Below the pieces are notes generated by a model that had not been told where the DNA came from, searched no databases, and worked only from the letters and a program-made list of their open reading frames with translations. Shown piece after piece: positions 38,099-49,386 of a stretch of 64,000 nt of DNA (position 1 is its first letter; each line of letters starts with the position of its first letter). This DNA comes from Pipra filicauda (lineage: Eukaryota; Chordata; Aves; Passeriformes; Pipridae): contig NW_024104357.1 in NCBI RefSeq assembly GCF_003945595.2, positions 1,103,782 to 1,167,781 on the forward strand. Reading direction: 5' to 3'. The position numbers and the translations under genes are program-made.

Positions 38099-40559
38099 TA
38101 CCTTTGGTGCTTAACAGCCACGTAAAGTGAGTGCTCCAGCACTTATGGCCTCAGCCATAAGACTTCTGCAGGGTAGTACAAAGTATTTAAATTGATTATA
38201 ACAGTGATCAGAGCATAGACAAAAGACAGATGTGAGAACAGATGAAGTAGATAATATGGTAGAAGAATAATTTTTTGCTGCAAATGGACTAAGAGAAGGT
38301 GTATATTTTTCTCAAGTTTGCATCTTCTTTTTTGTTGTCATATTTTATTCCCTACTCAGAACGTTAAAGTCAAAACAGGCACATGGTTATGTCTTTATTT
38401 TCTCCCATTTTCATTTAAATATACAATATTTGAGGGCATTCAACCATCTGCTTTTTGTTTGCAGCCAGCAATCAAAAAGTATTTTCACTGTATTAGTATA
38501 AAAACTGAACAAAATACTATATTTTTAATCTTAAACATTTTAAAAACGGAAGGAGATGCTTACCAGTAAGTGTCAGTAAGTCTAAGTTGCTTGTGTTGAC
38601 ATACTGCTGAAGGCTAAAAACAGCTTATACAGATTTTATTTGTTTATAGGGCAAATTATAAAATGTTCCACTGAAATAAGTAATGACAATTTTTGTCTAC
38701 ATAAATGTGCATGTAAATGCAATGATGTTTGTTGTCACTTCAACATGACTACCATTATTGAAATAGAAGAGCCAGTACTAATTCTTGCTGTCATATTTCT
38801 TAAAAAATGAAAATAAGGCATTTAAAGAAGCGTCAAGGTTTTCAGTGTAGATCATTCATCTCCTGCATGCTCTTAGAATAACACCCTCAGCAAAACAGAC
38901 AGACAAAAGCTAACTAGAGTTCTGCTTCCTAATCTTTTTAAGAAACATCCATTTGAAGATATTTTCTGACTTCAGAGTGTTCTGGAACTCAGTGAGACCC
39001 TAATGAATAAGATGTGAAGTTTTATCTTTGTCTTAACGGTTGTGTAACCTGGGTATGGGGTGAAAACCTGCAAAAGGCTGCCTTTGCCTTTGTTTTCATC
39101 GGCCAAAGGAAACCTTTTTCTTTTTTCAGCTGAATCTTAGATGTGCTGTGATAAGCTCTCATGGTGCCCACCCTCCAGTGAGACTATCCATGAGATAATA
39201 GCCGATAACAACATGCAGGCCAAAAAACCCTCAACTGAGCTTCTGTGTGATTTGAACACAGAAGTGTTTTTTCAAACTCCTTGAGGGTGTGAGTTCCTCT
39301 CCTCCCCTTCTCTCATGGTATTTGCCCTGGGCCCCCAGTCAGCAATGGTTCAGCAGGGCAGGGCAGCAATACTCACCACCTGCCATGACCTCCCCCTGCT
39401 TCCATGCTCCACAGAAGTGTGGTGCTGCTAGCTTAAGAAAAAAACAACTAATATCAGTTAAAACTTTTCATTTTTGAATTTTGTCATGATTCCTGCAGCT
39501 GTCATCAGCCACTCAACCCAAGCTGATAAGATCTTGCACTGGCCACTACCTAGAGATGCCATCCACCTTTTGGGAATGTCTCACTGTGGTCTTTGGGGTT
39601 TCCCCCTTGGCTTTAGCAGCTGGCTGTAGCATGATCAGGAATGGAAATGAAAAGTGTCATTTCTAGAGCAAATGACTATTTTAAGTAGGTTTGATGGCTG
39701 AATATACTTAAGAATTGAGAAGCTTTGAATTCTAATCTTGCCTCTCCCAGCAAAGTGGCACATGAGTCCAGGGAAGGTGGGTAGGGAGGGTGGTGTCACC
39801 TGTTTTTTGAAGGAATGTCTTAATATTTTGTGCCTAAGTAGCCATACCTTTAAAAGGCTTGAGTATTTACACAGCTTGAAAATAATTTTAGCTAAAAACT
39901 GCAAACATGCAAATTCTTTGAAACAAAATGCCTCAAAAGTTCTAGAAAGCAAAATCTGACTTTGGAGCATTTTCTTTTCTCCATGCCTCAGTTTCCCCCA
40001 GGTGCCAGCAGGGTGAGAGAGAACCTGTGACGTGAAGTTAAGAGGGACACTAATTTCTTAATATCTGTGAGAGACTCAGAATACATCAATGATACTAAAT
40101 ATTACCATATGCTTTTCCATTCTGAGGGCTCACAAAGTGTTGGGCAATGGGACAGGCAGCAGTCCCACACTGTGACATAGCTGCAATGACTGTATTCTGT
40201 GAGGTTGGGGCTGCCTCCATGCAGTGCCTTTCCAGAGCAGCAGAGCAGGGTCAGGGACAAAAGGCTGCTTTCCTCATGGAGTAAAAAGGTGGAAGATGAA
40301 GGGCTGAACCGTAGGTTCAGTTAGGTTCAGGAGCTCTGTGCTGGATTCTGCCTATGTTAATCCAGCAGACCTTCTGCTAACTACAAAACAATAGAGATGT
40401 AACTATAAAACCTAAGAGATAGGCAAACACAAAACCGGCAAGCCACGTGGAATTACAAGACTATTACAGGGAAATAACTCTGATATAGGTCCTAGACATG
40501 GCTCTGATCGTAAAACTCAGGGAAAATATTGGAAAAGTTTTCTTCCTCCTTTCCAAATT
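38099..40559. other. Intergenic, no gene seen
   Basis: No recognised gene or mobile element. Sequence composition is unremarkable apart from a slightly GC-richer part at about 39280-39420. Confidence 0.55.
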
Positions 40560-40800
40560 GATTGACTCCCCGGATCCTGCTGTAATTGTTCCTGCTGGTG
40601 CGGCGCCGTTTCGTTCGGCGGTTCCTGAGGAGGCGGCACCGCGGTGTGCTCTCCGATTGTTACTGTCATCGCAAACTTCCCACCATCCTTCGTCTTATGT
40701 AAATTTAATTCCAAACACACCACTTCATGCTTTATTATCTCACAACAGCAATTGCATTTGGCCCTTTGATTCATCTGTGGAGAATGCATTATGAAGCAAA
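40560..40800. promoter_or_regulatory. Small CpG-rich island, candidate conserved regulatory element
   Basis: About 110 bp (40570-40680) is packed with CpG dinucleotides (GTGCGGCGCCGTTTCGTTCG, GGCGGCACCGCGG) although the surrounding tens of kb have very few. It is followed by AT-rich sequence with motif-like words (AATTGCATTTGG, TTTGATTCATC, GAATGCATTATG). Retained CpGs in an isolated, non-repetitive island are typical of a constrained enhancer or an orphan promoter. No recognisable coding frame. Role inferred from composition only. Confidence 0.35.
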
Positions 40801-43800
40801 GCATAAACATCACAAAATGGTTAGTTCATGGGGCTTCTAATTTCAGGAACATCACAAAATGCTAATTCGTAGTCTTCATACTAGCACAAAAAATATATTT
40901 CAGTGGATGTCGTGAGGGTAAATCCCTGCTTTCGTCCTTCACTTGGAAAAATGCTGCAGCTTAAAGAAACTTAAAAGCTCTAATAAAACTTAGAGCAAAC
41001 CAACTTGCTGGAGTGTTCATCTACATTTCAGTGTATTCTGAGTAAAAGAATAAAAATTAAAGAGCTTTCAAAATAATCTAGAGGGGAATTAAAGTAATGA
41101 AAGAATAGGTTGCACTTTCTTCTCTTTTACCTGCCACATATTATGGGGTGCAATTGTTTTCCCATTGATGTAGTTCATCTTAAACAGTGGTGAAACTGCA
41201 CCTTCCAGGTCATTTTTTAATTGTAATGGTACTGAACCACAGCAAAATCAGCTTGATTATACAATGTATTGCTCTAGAAAGAGAAAAGCCAGTCGCTTTG
41301 GGAGAATCCATAGGCCTCTGTGTACATTTCCAGCTGGGATTGTACAGCAGAGGCAGGAAATCTGGTCTAGGAAAAAAGAGTATATTGAGTAGAAAAATAT
41401 AAAATATACTGCTTACAAATGCTATTCATGTGAAGGATGGAGAAGGCCCTCAGTGCTTTTCCACTTTAGAACGTGTGTCTGAAAGCTCCATCCACAGATG
41501 CTGCCCTATTGATTTGTTCCTATTTTCAAGTGTAATTCGTTTTGAAGATTTGTGGACTGGGCAGATACATAGATTTATTTTGGCTTATATGTAACACCAC
41601 AAGTAGCAGAAAAAGTTTAGACAAAACTTCCCAACTGCTAGAGGTGAGTGTGGGGCATGTCTGTGTGAGACAACAAGAGGATTGAGGCTGCTGAAGAGCT
41701 GGCTAGGCTGGGTCTAGGCAGCCCTGCCCTGCCCAGCCCATCAATAGGTCTTAGTGCCTTGTTAGAATTTATGAATCGACCTTTGCAGAAGATAATTTCC
41801 TTTTCAGCAGTTACCAACCCAAAATGCTGAACGCTACATTTCAATTTTCAGAAATATTTGCATTTAATTCCTTTTTTCCCCCACATTTTAACCAATATGT
41901 TGTATTATTTAGTGTTCTTTGTAACCAAAGGTAACTTCTGAGGTGATGAAAAGTTCTGTCCATATGGAACAGCTCAGTGCAAGCTGAGTGAAAGTGCTTA
42001 CTTAAAGACTGAGTCACTGAGACTGCTGCTGCTGCCCTGAAAGAGCAACCTTTGGACTATCCCCAACACGGCACATTCCTCATGTCTCTTCTGATCCAGT
42101 CACCCGCCTTGTGATGATGGGGGTTCCATTTGGTTCTGTTGGCCATTTTTCTCTGTAGGTGGTTGGCAATTTGGGGCCTAAAGATGGTCCACAAACAGTG
42201 AAGGACTTGTTAGCTTCTGCTTTTCTTGTCCATTAATTATAAAACTTTTCTAAAATCAGAATTAAATCATTTTGCTGCACAATAAAATTGGGCAGGTATT
42301 TTTGTGTCATCTTCCATGTCTGGTAATTAGCATAGCAAGTTCAGCCTGGGCATGTGTGTATGGATGTAGTCCTTTCAGAAAAAGAAAAAAGGCAGGTTCA
42401 CCTCTTAGTTCACATTTCTTGAAGTCTAAATCTGAGGTAATCTGCTCTTAACCATAATTTTCAACATTGAAATCAGCATTGTTTTCTAGCCCATGCTCAG
42501 AATTACTTGAAAATTCATGGAGTTTGATTATTGACTGGTGTAAATTCAGCCTGCTTTTGCTGGGGTGCACAGAGATATATTGATTTATTTTAGTGAGGAT
42601 ACAGTTCATTGTCTCTCAAGACCATTTATGCAGCAGGGCCATTGTATTCCTCAGTAGGAATTCTGATAAAAGCTCCTGCTCTCCTGCAGCAAGTGGCAAT
42701 TATATATGTATGTAGGAAAACACTAGCTACTCCAATTTTTTTTTTTTTTTTTTTAAGTTGGGAAGGTAGCAATTGGAATAGGGAAGATATGGGGTCTGCC
42801 ACCTGCTACAGGCAGTGCTATTTTTTTAAAATTTTGGATCATGCTTGTTTAGGATCAGAACATTTCTTTGTGTAATGTGGCAACCTTGATTTTTGTACTG
42901 GCTATCAAAACTGTTGAGTTTGTGATTTTATTCTCTGCAAATCATCATCATTATTTACTCTTAGATGAATAATTTAGATATGTTACTTTTACGAAGACTG
43001 GAAGGAAAATTGAGTCTGTATCTCCAACACCAGCAGAGAGTTTGTAAATTGTATTAGGATGGAGTTTCTGAAATCCGGTCAGTGCTGTAGATTATTTTAT
43101 ATATGAATGGAAAGAGCTAAAGTATATTTATTGCAAGGTGCGTTTGAATTTTCAAACCTGTAGGTAAACTTTAACTTCTTAATATTAATAACATTGCATT
43201 GGTAGGAAAACAAACTTGCTCACCTTGTGTTTTTATATTTTCTTTAATTTTGGATATTACAAACAACATAGGCATGGAAAGCCGTAATAGCCCATGATTT
43301 CTAATATTGGGTAAAGCACAAATATAAAATATACTTGAAGCTCAGCTCTAAGTAGATTATAAACATTTAATATAGAATGTTATCATAATATTCAGAGCAC
43401 CAAATTGCAGACTTCTGTCACCCACTTTCAGGCATGCTTCTGAAGATCATAGTTAATTCTGCTGATTTATGGTAATGCTGTAGCACTATCATATGCAGCA
43501 TCAGAAACCACTAACAAGCTTAGTATAAGCTTGGACTGAAATGGTTTGAGGTTTAAATTTCTGTAACGATTATAAACTAGAGGGAGTGAAATCCCACTTC
43601 AGCAAAAAAATAAAAGTGTCTTGTTACAATTCAATATTGCATCCTCTCTCTCTCCCCCTCTTATTCCAACCCCCCTTACTTTCTCTTCTCTCTTTAGCTT
43701 CTCTGAGGAGCCATATTTGAGAAAAGTAATTTTAAATTGTGACTGGCATTTTTAAATTTAAAAATAATCCTTTTTGTATGGTAATGCGCTTTATAATTAG

Positions 43801-45559
43801 GAGACACAATGCTAGCATTTATTGGAAGTAGAAAAAAAGCTATGCTGAAAAGTATTAAAATCAACTAGATTTTTTTTGCCCATTTCATTTGAAATGATAG
43901 CTATTTATAAAACAAATCTAATGACTTTGCCAACACTTTCCATAAACATTTTAATAACATATGTCATATTTGACTGTCTCAGGGATACTATGGACTGCAA
44001 TTACCATAAAATCTGCTTCAAAACTCACTCTGAGCAGAGGGTTAATAGGAAGGTGTGCAAAGAGAAAACATCATGAACCAGAACTTTAAGGGATGTAAAT
44101 CCCAGTGCTGTTGCTCTGAAATCAAATCGAAGGAACCACAGTAACTTAGAGCTGTTGAGAATCCACCTTTGCTTGTTCTCTGTGCAGACTGGGCTCCTCT
44201 CCCCTGTGCCTTTGTGAGAGCTGTGCTCAGGAGCCAGTCCTGGCAAATGGCTGACATTCAACTACAAATACAGAACTTCAGGAACCTTGGTTCAGGCAAC
44301 ATACTGTCATTTTTAAATTCTAGATTCCCCACTCCCATGAGCCAAAATTGCTTTTTCTCTCTCCAGCCTTATGAAAATGCAGAAATTGCCCAAGATTTTG
44401 AAAGGATTTGAAACGTTTACGTTGTGGACATTAAATTTGATAGCAACAAATCATGATTTCTGAGTATCAAATTTTAAAGAAAGATGGGTTTAAGTTATCT
44501 CAGTTTGTGCAGGTAAAAAAATTACAAACCACCACTGTCTTCCCTCTCCTCCCCACTCCCAGGGCCGTCATTCATCAAAATTAAGGTCAAGCAAAACACG
44601 GCAAGGAAAAACAGTTACATCCTTCCTTTTTTTTTCTTTTTGAAATCTGTACTGAACTGATTGTTCTACCTTGGTGCAACATCTTTGATTTTGTAGAGTT
44701 CTGTTACTTGCTTCCCATCTATTAGAAAACAAATCATGATGAAGCATCAATGATTATTATATTGGGTCAAATTCAGGTATATCTCTTGACTTCAATGGGC
44801 CTATGAAGTTTTTTAAGGCAAGGAAATAATCATTATTGAGTCTTTGTAATTTATTGAAGCTGAGCCACATCTTGTTTACAGTAATCCTAATTGTACTTCC
44901 GTGTTGCCTCTTACATCCCAAATGATTAAAAATAGGTGTCATGACTTAAACAAAAATCCTAATCATTTTCACTAGCACTTTTCCAATTAAATTCCATAGA
45001 ATTTGTCATCTGAATCCAACAGCATCAGGACACGGTACAGTAGTTGACTGTATGGCAACGAGTTTTACCTTCATCATAGGGAAATTGGTGCAGCCACCAA
45101 ACATGTCATATGATCAGAGCCCACAAGAATCATGGGTTGACATAATTCAGCAAATCTCCCATTTAAAGAAGTTCGTGGAATCCACTGCCTTTCTGCTGAA
45201 AAGCAGAGAAAGGGAATCAGCTCTTTGGGATCTGAACCTGTGCTTCCAAGTTGTTCAGCTGTTTTGTACCTGCTGCCAAGGCTACTGATGAGGCCAGTGG
45301 TCAAAGATTTTACTCTAAAAACGGATCTAACTGGTTCTGTTTCTTTTCCTCCATCAGCCTAGCAGAGATGTGAAAAGGAAGCCACCAGGTTCTGTAAGAT
45401 TTGGGAGTGCTCATCATCCGGTGTTGAAATACCGACTCCACATGCTACAGCTTTCTTTTCAGGATGTCACTCTCCCGCCTCCACACTCACCACCAAACAA
45501 ACATAGAAATCTACTACTGTTCTCCCCATGCACTCCATTTTCTTCCAATCTGAGAGCCA
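40801..45559. other. Intergenic, no gene seen; simple repeats
   Basis: AT-rich non-coding sequence with a T19 run at 42736-42754 and a long pyrimidine tract at about 43643-43702 that ends in a splice-acceptor-like CTCTTTAG. No gene recognised. Confidence 0.55.
42736..42754. repeat. Poly-T run (19 T)
   Basis: Uninterrupted T19 with no recognisable retroelement next to it. Confidence 0.95.
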
Positions 45560-46140
45560 TTTGTGTGTATAATTGAAAATTAGCAGTGCAGCTGTTTGAA
45601 GAGAGTAATTTATCACAGCACATTGTTCGCTCCTGACACTTTAGACCTGGCTCTAACAAGGCAGTGGTTGCTGGGGGTTGAGCTGCAGAAAGTGATTCGG
45701 CTGTAATGCCGCGTTTCCCCTGCTTTGTTGCTAATTGTAGCCTCTTTTTCTCCATTGAATTGGGAGTTGAGTAAAAGAGCTTGTTTGCTCTGTGCGACGA
45801 GGCTGCCAGGGCCGCTTGGGCTATTATCACAAGATACTCTTGATCTTTTGAAAAGCAGGAAATAGAATTTTTCTCCAACAGGGAAAGTAATTTGCGATGC
45901 GTCCATTAGTTCTTCATTAAAGCAAGATTAAATTGCACGGCAAATCACATCTGTGTTTGGATGATTAAAGGGTGGCATTTTAGAGGCCAAAACTAATTAC
46001 TAGCCAAAATGAATGGGAGTGAAAAAACAGTCATGTTTTTACATTAGATAGTGTGGCTTGTAATTAGATTCAAGCTAATTCCACTATTTCTTCTCATTTA
46101 ATGAGATGAGCCTGTCCTCATCTTTTTCTAGGCCATGCTA
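45560..46140. promoter_or_regulatory. CpG-retaining block with homeodomain/SOX-like words, candidate enhancer
   Basis: Compared with its flanks, this block has several CpGs (TAATGCCGCGTTTCC, GTGCGACGAGG, TTTGCGATGCGTCC), an ACATTGTT word at about 45621 that fits the SOX core, and clustered TAATTA/CTAATT words at 45990-46085 typical of homeodomain sites. A 139-codon minus-strand frame crosses it (45459-45878) but looks unlike a folded protein. CCDC39 lies in the FXR1-SOX2 neighbourhood in other vertebrates, where distal developmental enhancers are common. The enhancer call is inference. Confidence 0.3.
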
Positions 46141-48234
46141 ACAGCCCCAAATGTATAATTTTGATAATACTGAGAGTTTACTTTATTGAAATTTCTTAGC
46201 TACCTGCCACAAGTGACTGTTCTGTCTAGTGGTGCTTCATTATACATCAACACGAGCTACTGTGCATGGCCCAAGCAACATCTCAAGCAGTCTCTGTACA
46301 TTTATATGCAGGTATATTTACATAGCTATGAATTTGTGTGACTGTATGTGCATACACATATAATGCCCATGATATGTGTATATGTTTTTGTTACATGAAC
46401 ACAGAAATGTTTGAAAGACTATTGAAGGGAAAGGAAGGTAGGTCTGGAAAGTACAAATCTCCACATAAAATTCCTTTAATTCTGGAGGTTTGTGGAGGTA
46501 GTTTTTCTTCAGGCATGAGAAGAAGGAGGTAAATAGGGGCATCAAGTGGTGAGTGATTGAAATAACACAGTTATTTCCTAGATTTTAAAAAAGTGAGGGT
46601 TTACTAGTTGTTTTTAAAGCAATATCTCTCAGTAGATGCTTGGAAGACTTTTGATTCAGTCCAGGATGTCACTTCTTACATTCACAGCCCTTTCTAGTGG
46701 ACTAGTCACTACAGGAGACTCTAAATATATCATCATGGAGATCTTGTGAAAAGGCTATAAACCAATTCATAATGTAGAGCTGTACTTTGATAGAATACTC
46801 ATTTGAGCAATATCAAAGAGTTCCCACTACCTACAAAATTCTCTTCATCCTCAGTAATTTATTGGGGCATTTTTTCCCAACTTTTCTTTCAATGCCTTAC
46901 TGTCCCCTGTGAAAGTTAGGAGAGTCAATTGTGGTCCACTCGTTTGCTGCATTATTTTTACTAGATCATTGGTTTATATTCACTATATCGGATTTACTTT
47001 GAAGAACATATTTATAAATAAGAGCCATGAAACTGCCTCCTGGCAGAATACCATAGGGGCCATCAAGCTCACCTCTGATTGATTTTTAGAGGGGTTTCTT
47101 CTAGAGAAGCAACAATGTATTCCATGATTGCCAGTTTCATCTACATTTATTATTGACATTATGCAAACCAAACTGTGAAAATAATACAGAAGTTCTAGCA
47201 AAGGAGAAGGTGACCTTCTAGACTGTGAAACTGAAAATAGAATTATGAAGAAGAGAAATCTCCCTTGACCATGGAGTCCTCTCCTACTTCTCACAAACTT
47301 TTCAACAACTTAGCCACGGGGCTTCATTGTGCTTTGCCCCGTGACAGTTCTTTTCAGAGATTACTTGTAGATGCTTCTTTGAGCTTCTTTGCTTTTGTCT
47401 CATGGGATTTCCAACATGAATTTTGGTGGGTTATGTTTGTTTGCTTGTTTGTGAGGGGGTTGTTTGTTTTGTTTTGTTTTGTTCTTATTTTTTCTTAATA
47501 TCTGACAAGAATGTGATTTTAGTGACTCAGGTTTCTACTATGTGTTATTTTAGGTTGGTTTCTGATCAATCAATATGAAACAGCTTAATTTTAAAGATTA
47601 TTTAATGTCAATGTAATAATCAGGAGTTGCACTTGGGACAATTTTAAACAATATTTTAAAGTTGTAGTACTATTTTATTACATGTATAACATAATTTTGA
47701 CTCTACATTACATCTTATCAAACTCACAGTCATCTTCATACTGCAATCCACATATTATATTAATAAAATAGTTGAAAAGCTTCATATTTTCAGTGTTTCA
47801 TCTAGTCTACCTTTCTCTATTCTTTATCAGTTTTAGGGACATATGCCATTGCACCTACATTTGAATTCTCCTTATTATAGGGAACCTTGATTGCAAATGA
47901 GAAATTTGTCCATTTATCATAGCTTGTACCCAAAAGAACTATGACTGATACTCCTGCAGGTATTCTGGCAAGCTAAAAGGCTTCTTACAGCTAATGGGAG
48001 TGACTAAGATTCTTCTAAAGATAGAAGGGTCCTATTTTGTTCTAAAGACAATTTATATTTTCTAAACCAGGGATTGCAGATTTCAAAACTTTTTTGAGCA
48101 CTCTGCTGACCTTGAAAGCCTCCTGCAATAATGGAACCAAAGTCTGCGATAACAAGCCTTAAGTACTGCTTCAAAACCACTCATATATCCTGTACTTTTG
48201 GCTTCCTAACATATTTCTCTCAAGTATGCAGCTT
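46141..48234. other. Intergenic, no gene seen
   Basis: Non-coding sequence with a (TTTTG)n stretch near 47461-47482. No gene or mobile element recognised. Confidence 0.55.
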
Positions 48235-48804
48235 TGTGGTTTAACCCCAGCTGGCAACTCAGCCCCACAGAGCCTCCTCACTGACTCCCCCCTGGTGGGA
48301 TGGGGGAGAGAGTAGGAAGGGTAAAAGTGAGAAGACCCACGGGTTGAGATAAAGACGGTTTAAAAGGTGAAGCAAAAGCTGCAATCAAGCAAAGCAAAAC
48401 AAGGAATTCATTCTCCATGTCCCATGGCCAGGCAAGTGTTCGGCCATCCCCAGGAGAGCAGGGCTCCATCACTCCTGACAGTGACCTGGGGGGACAAATG
48501 GCATCACTCTGAATGCCCCCCCCTTCCTTCTTCTTCCACTGGCTTTATGTGCTAAGCATGACACCACATGGCATGGAATACCCCTTGGCTCAGTTGGGAT
48601 GAGCTATTCCAGCTGTTCCCCCCCCCAGCTTCTTGTGCACCCCCAGCCTTCCTGCTGATGGGATGAGGAGCAGAAAAAGATTCAATTCTGGGTAAGCACT
48701 GCCCAGCAATACCTAAAACACCCCTGTTTCCAGCACAAAGCCAAAACACAGCCCTGTGCCAGCTACTAAGAAGAAAATTAACTCTATATATGCCAAAACC
48801 AGCA
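48235..48804 (-). mobile_element. Solo LTR of an avian endogenous retrovirus (ERVL-like)
   Basis: The minus strand starts TGCTGGTTTTGGC and runs through AGAGTTAATTTTCTTCTTAG, AGCTTTTGCTTCACC, CCGTCTTTATCTCAACCC and CCCCCATCCCACCAGG to GGCTGGGGTTAAACCACA, a layout typical of a very common bird LTR. It begins TG and ends CA. No gag, pol or env sequence flanks it, so it is a solo LTR left by recombination. I see no clear 5-6 bp target duplication (left flank GCAGCTT, right flank TAGCAAC), so the ends have decayed or my boundaries are off by a few bases. Short C/G runs (48516-48524, 48619-48627) are internal. Confidence 0.85.
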
Positions 48805-49010
48805 TAGCAACCATGGGTCATGTAATTTTTTAAGCAATTGTACTTAAAAATGAAAGATATGCAGATTCTGGAGACGTTAGTTCTGGCTGAAGCAGTTTTC
48901 TACTGAACATCACCCTCACTAGCAACTGGTGTACATTTTGTTTTATAATTTCAGACTCCTTGTGACTGGTCTATCAGTGTGGTACCCTTCCAGAAAATAA
49001 ATATTTCATC

Positions 49011-49025
49011 TTTTTTTTTTTTTTT
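49011..49025. repeat. Poly-T run (15 T)
   Basis: Uninterrupted T15, 206 bp beyond the solo LTR and not part of it. Confidence 0.9.
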
Positions 49026-49363
49026 AATCTTTCTGGATGATTAGTAAGCATTAAGTTTTGCTAATCAATCATCCAACTCTATGCATGCAAATAATTGTCC
49101 AAGTAACTTCACTACTTTGTGAGGCTCAAAAGCTCAAGAGAGGATAAAATACAGGTCATAAAGTTTTTATCCATAAGTGGAGGATCCATAAAAAGTTACA
49201 AATAGTTCTGAGACCTAAAGTAATAGCAAAAGGCCAGATTATCTTCCTTCTCCCTGTATATAAAGGTCAATCATTTGAAGTCCCCAGTTGTTTCTGACCG
49301 TTTTCCAGAGAAAGAATCATAACTATTAGGAGGGTAACACTACTATATATCACTATATGTACA

Positions 49364-49386
49364 GATATATATATATATACACACAG
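49364..49386. repeat. (TA)n/(CA)n microsatellite
   Basis: Alternating ATATATATATATAC followed by ACACA. Confidence 0.85.

Noticed and set aside
45459..45878. 139-codon minus-strand frame as a gene
   Set aside because: No domain, no splice support and unconvincing composition. It overlaps the CpG-retaining block, which is better explained as regulatory.
48278..48821. Open frames of 62-89 codons on both strands
   Set aside because: They lie inside the solo LTR, which is non-coding.
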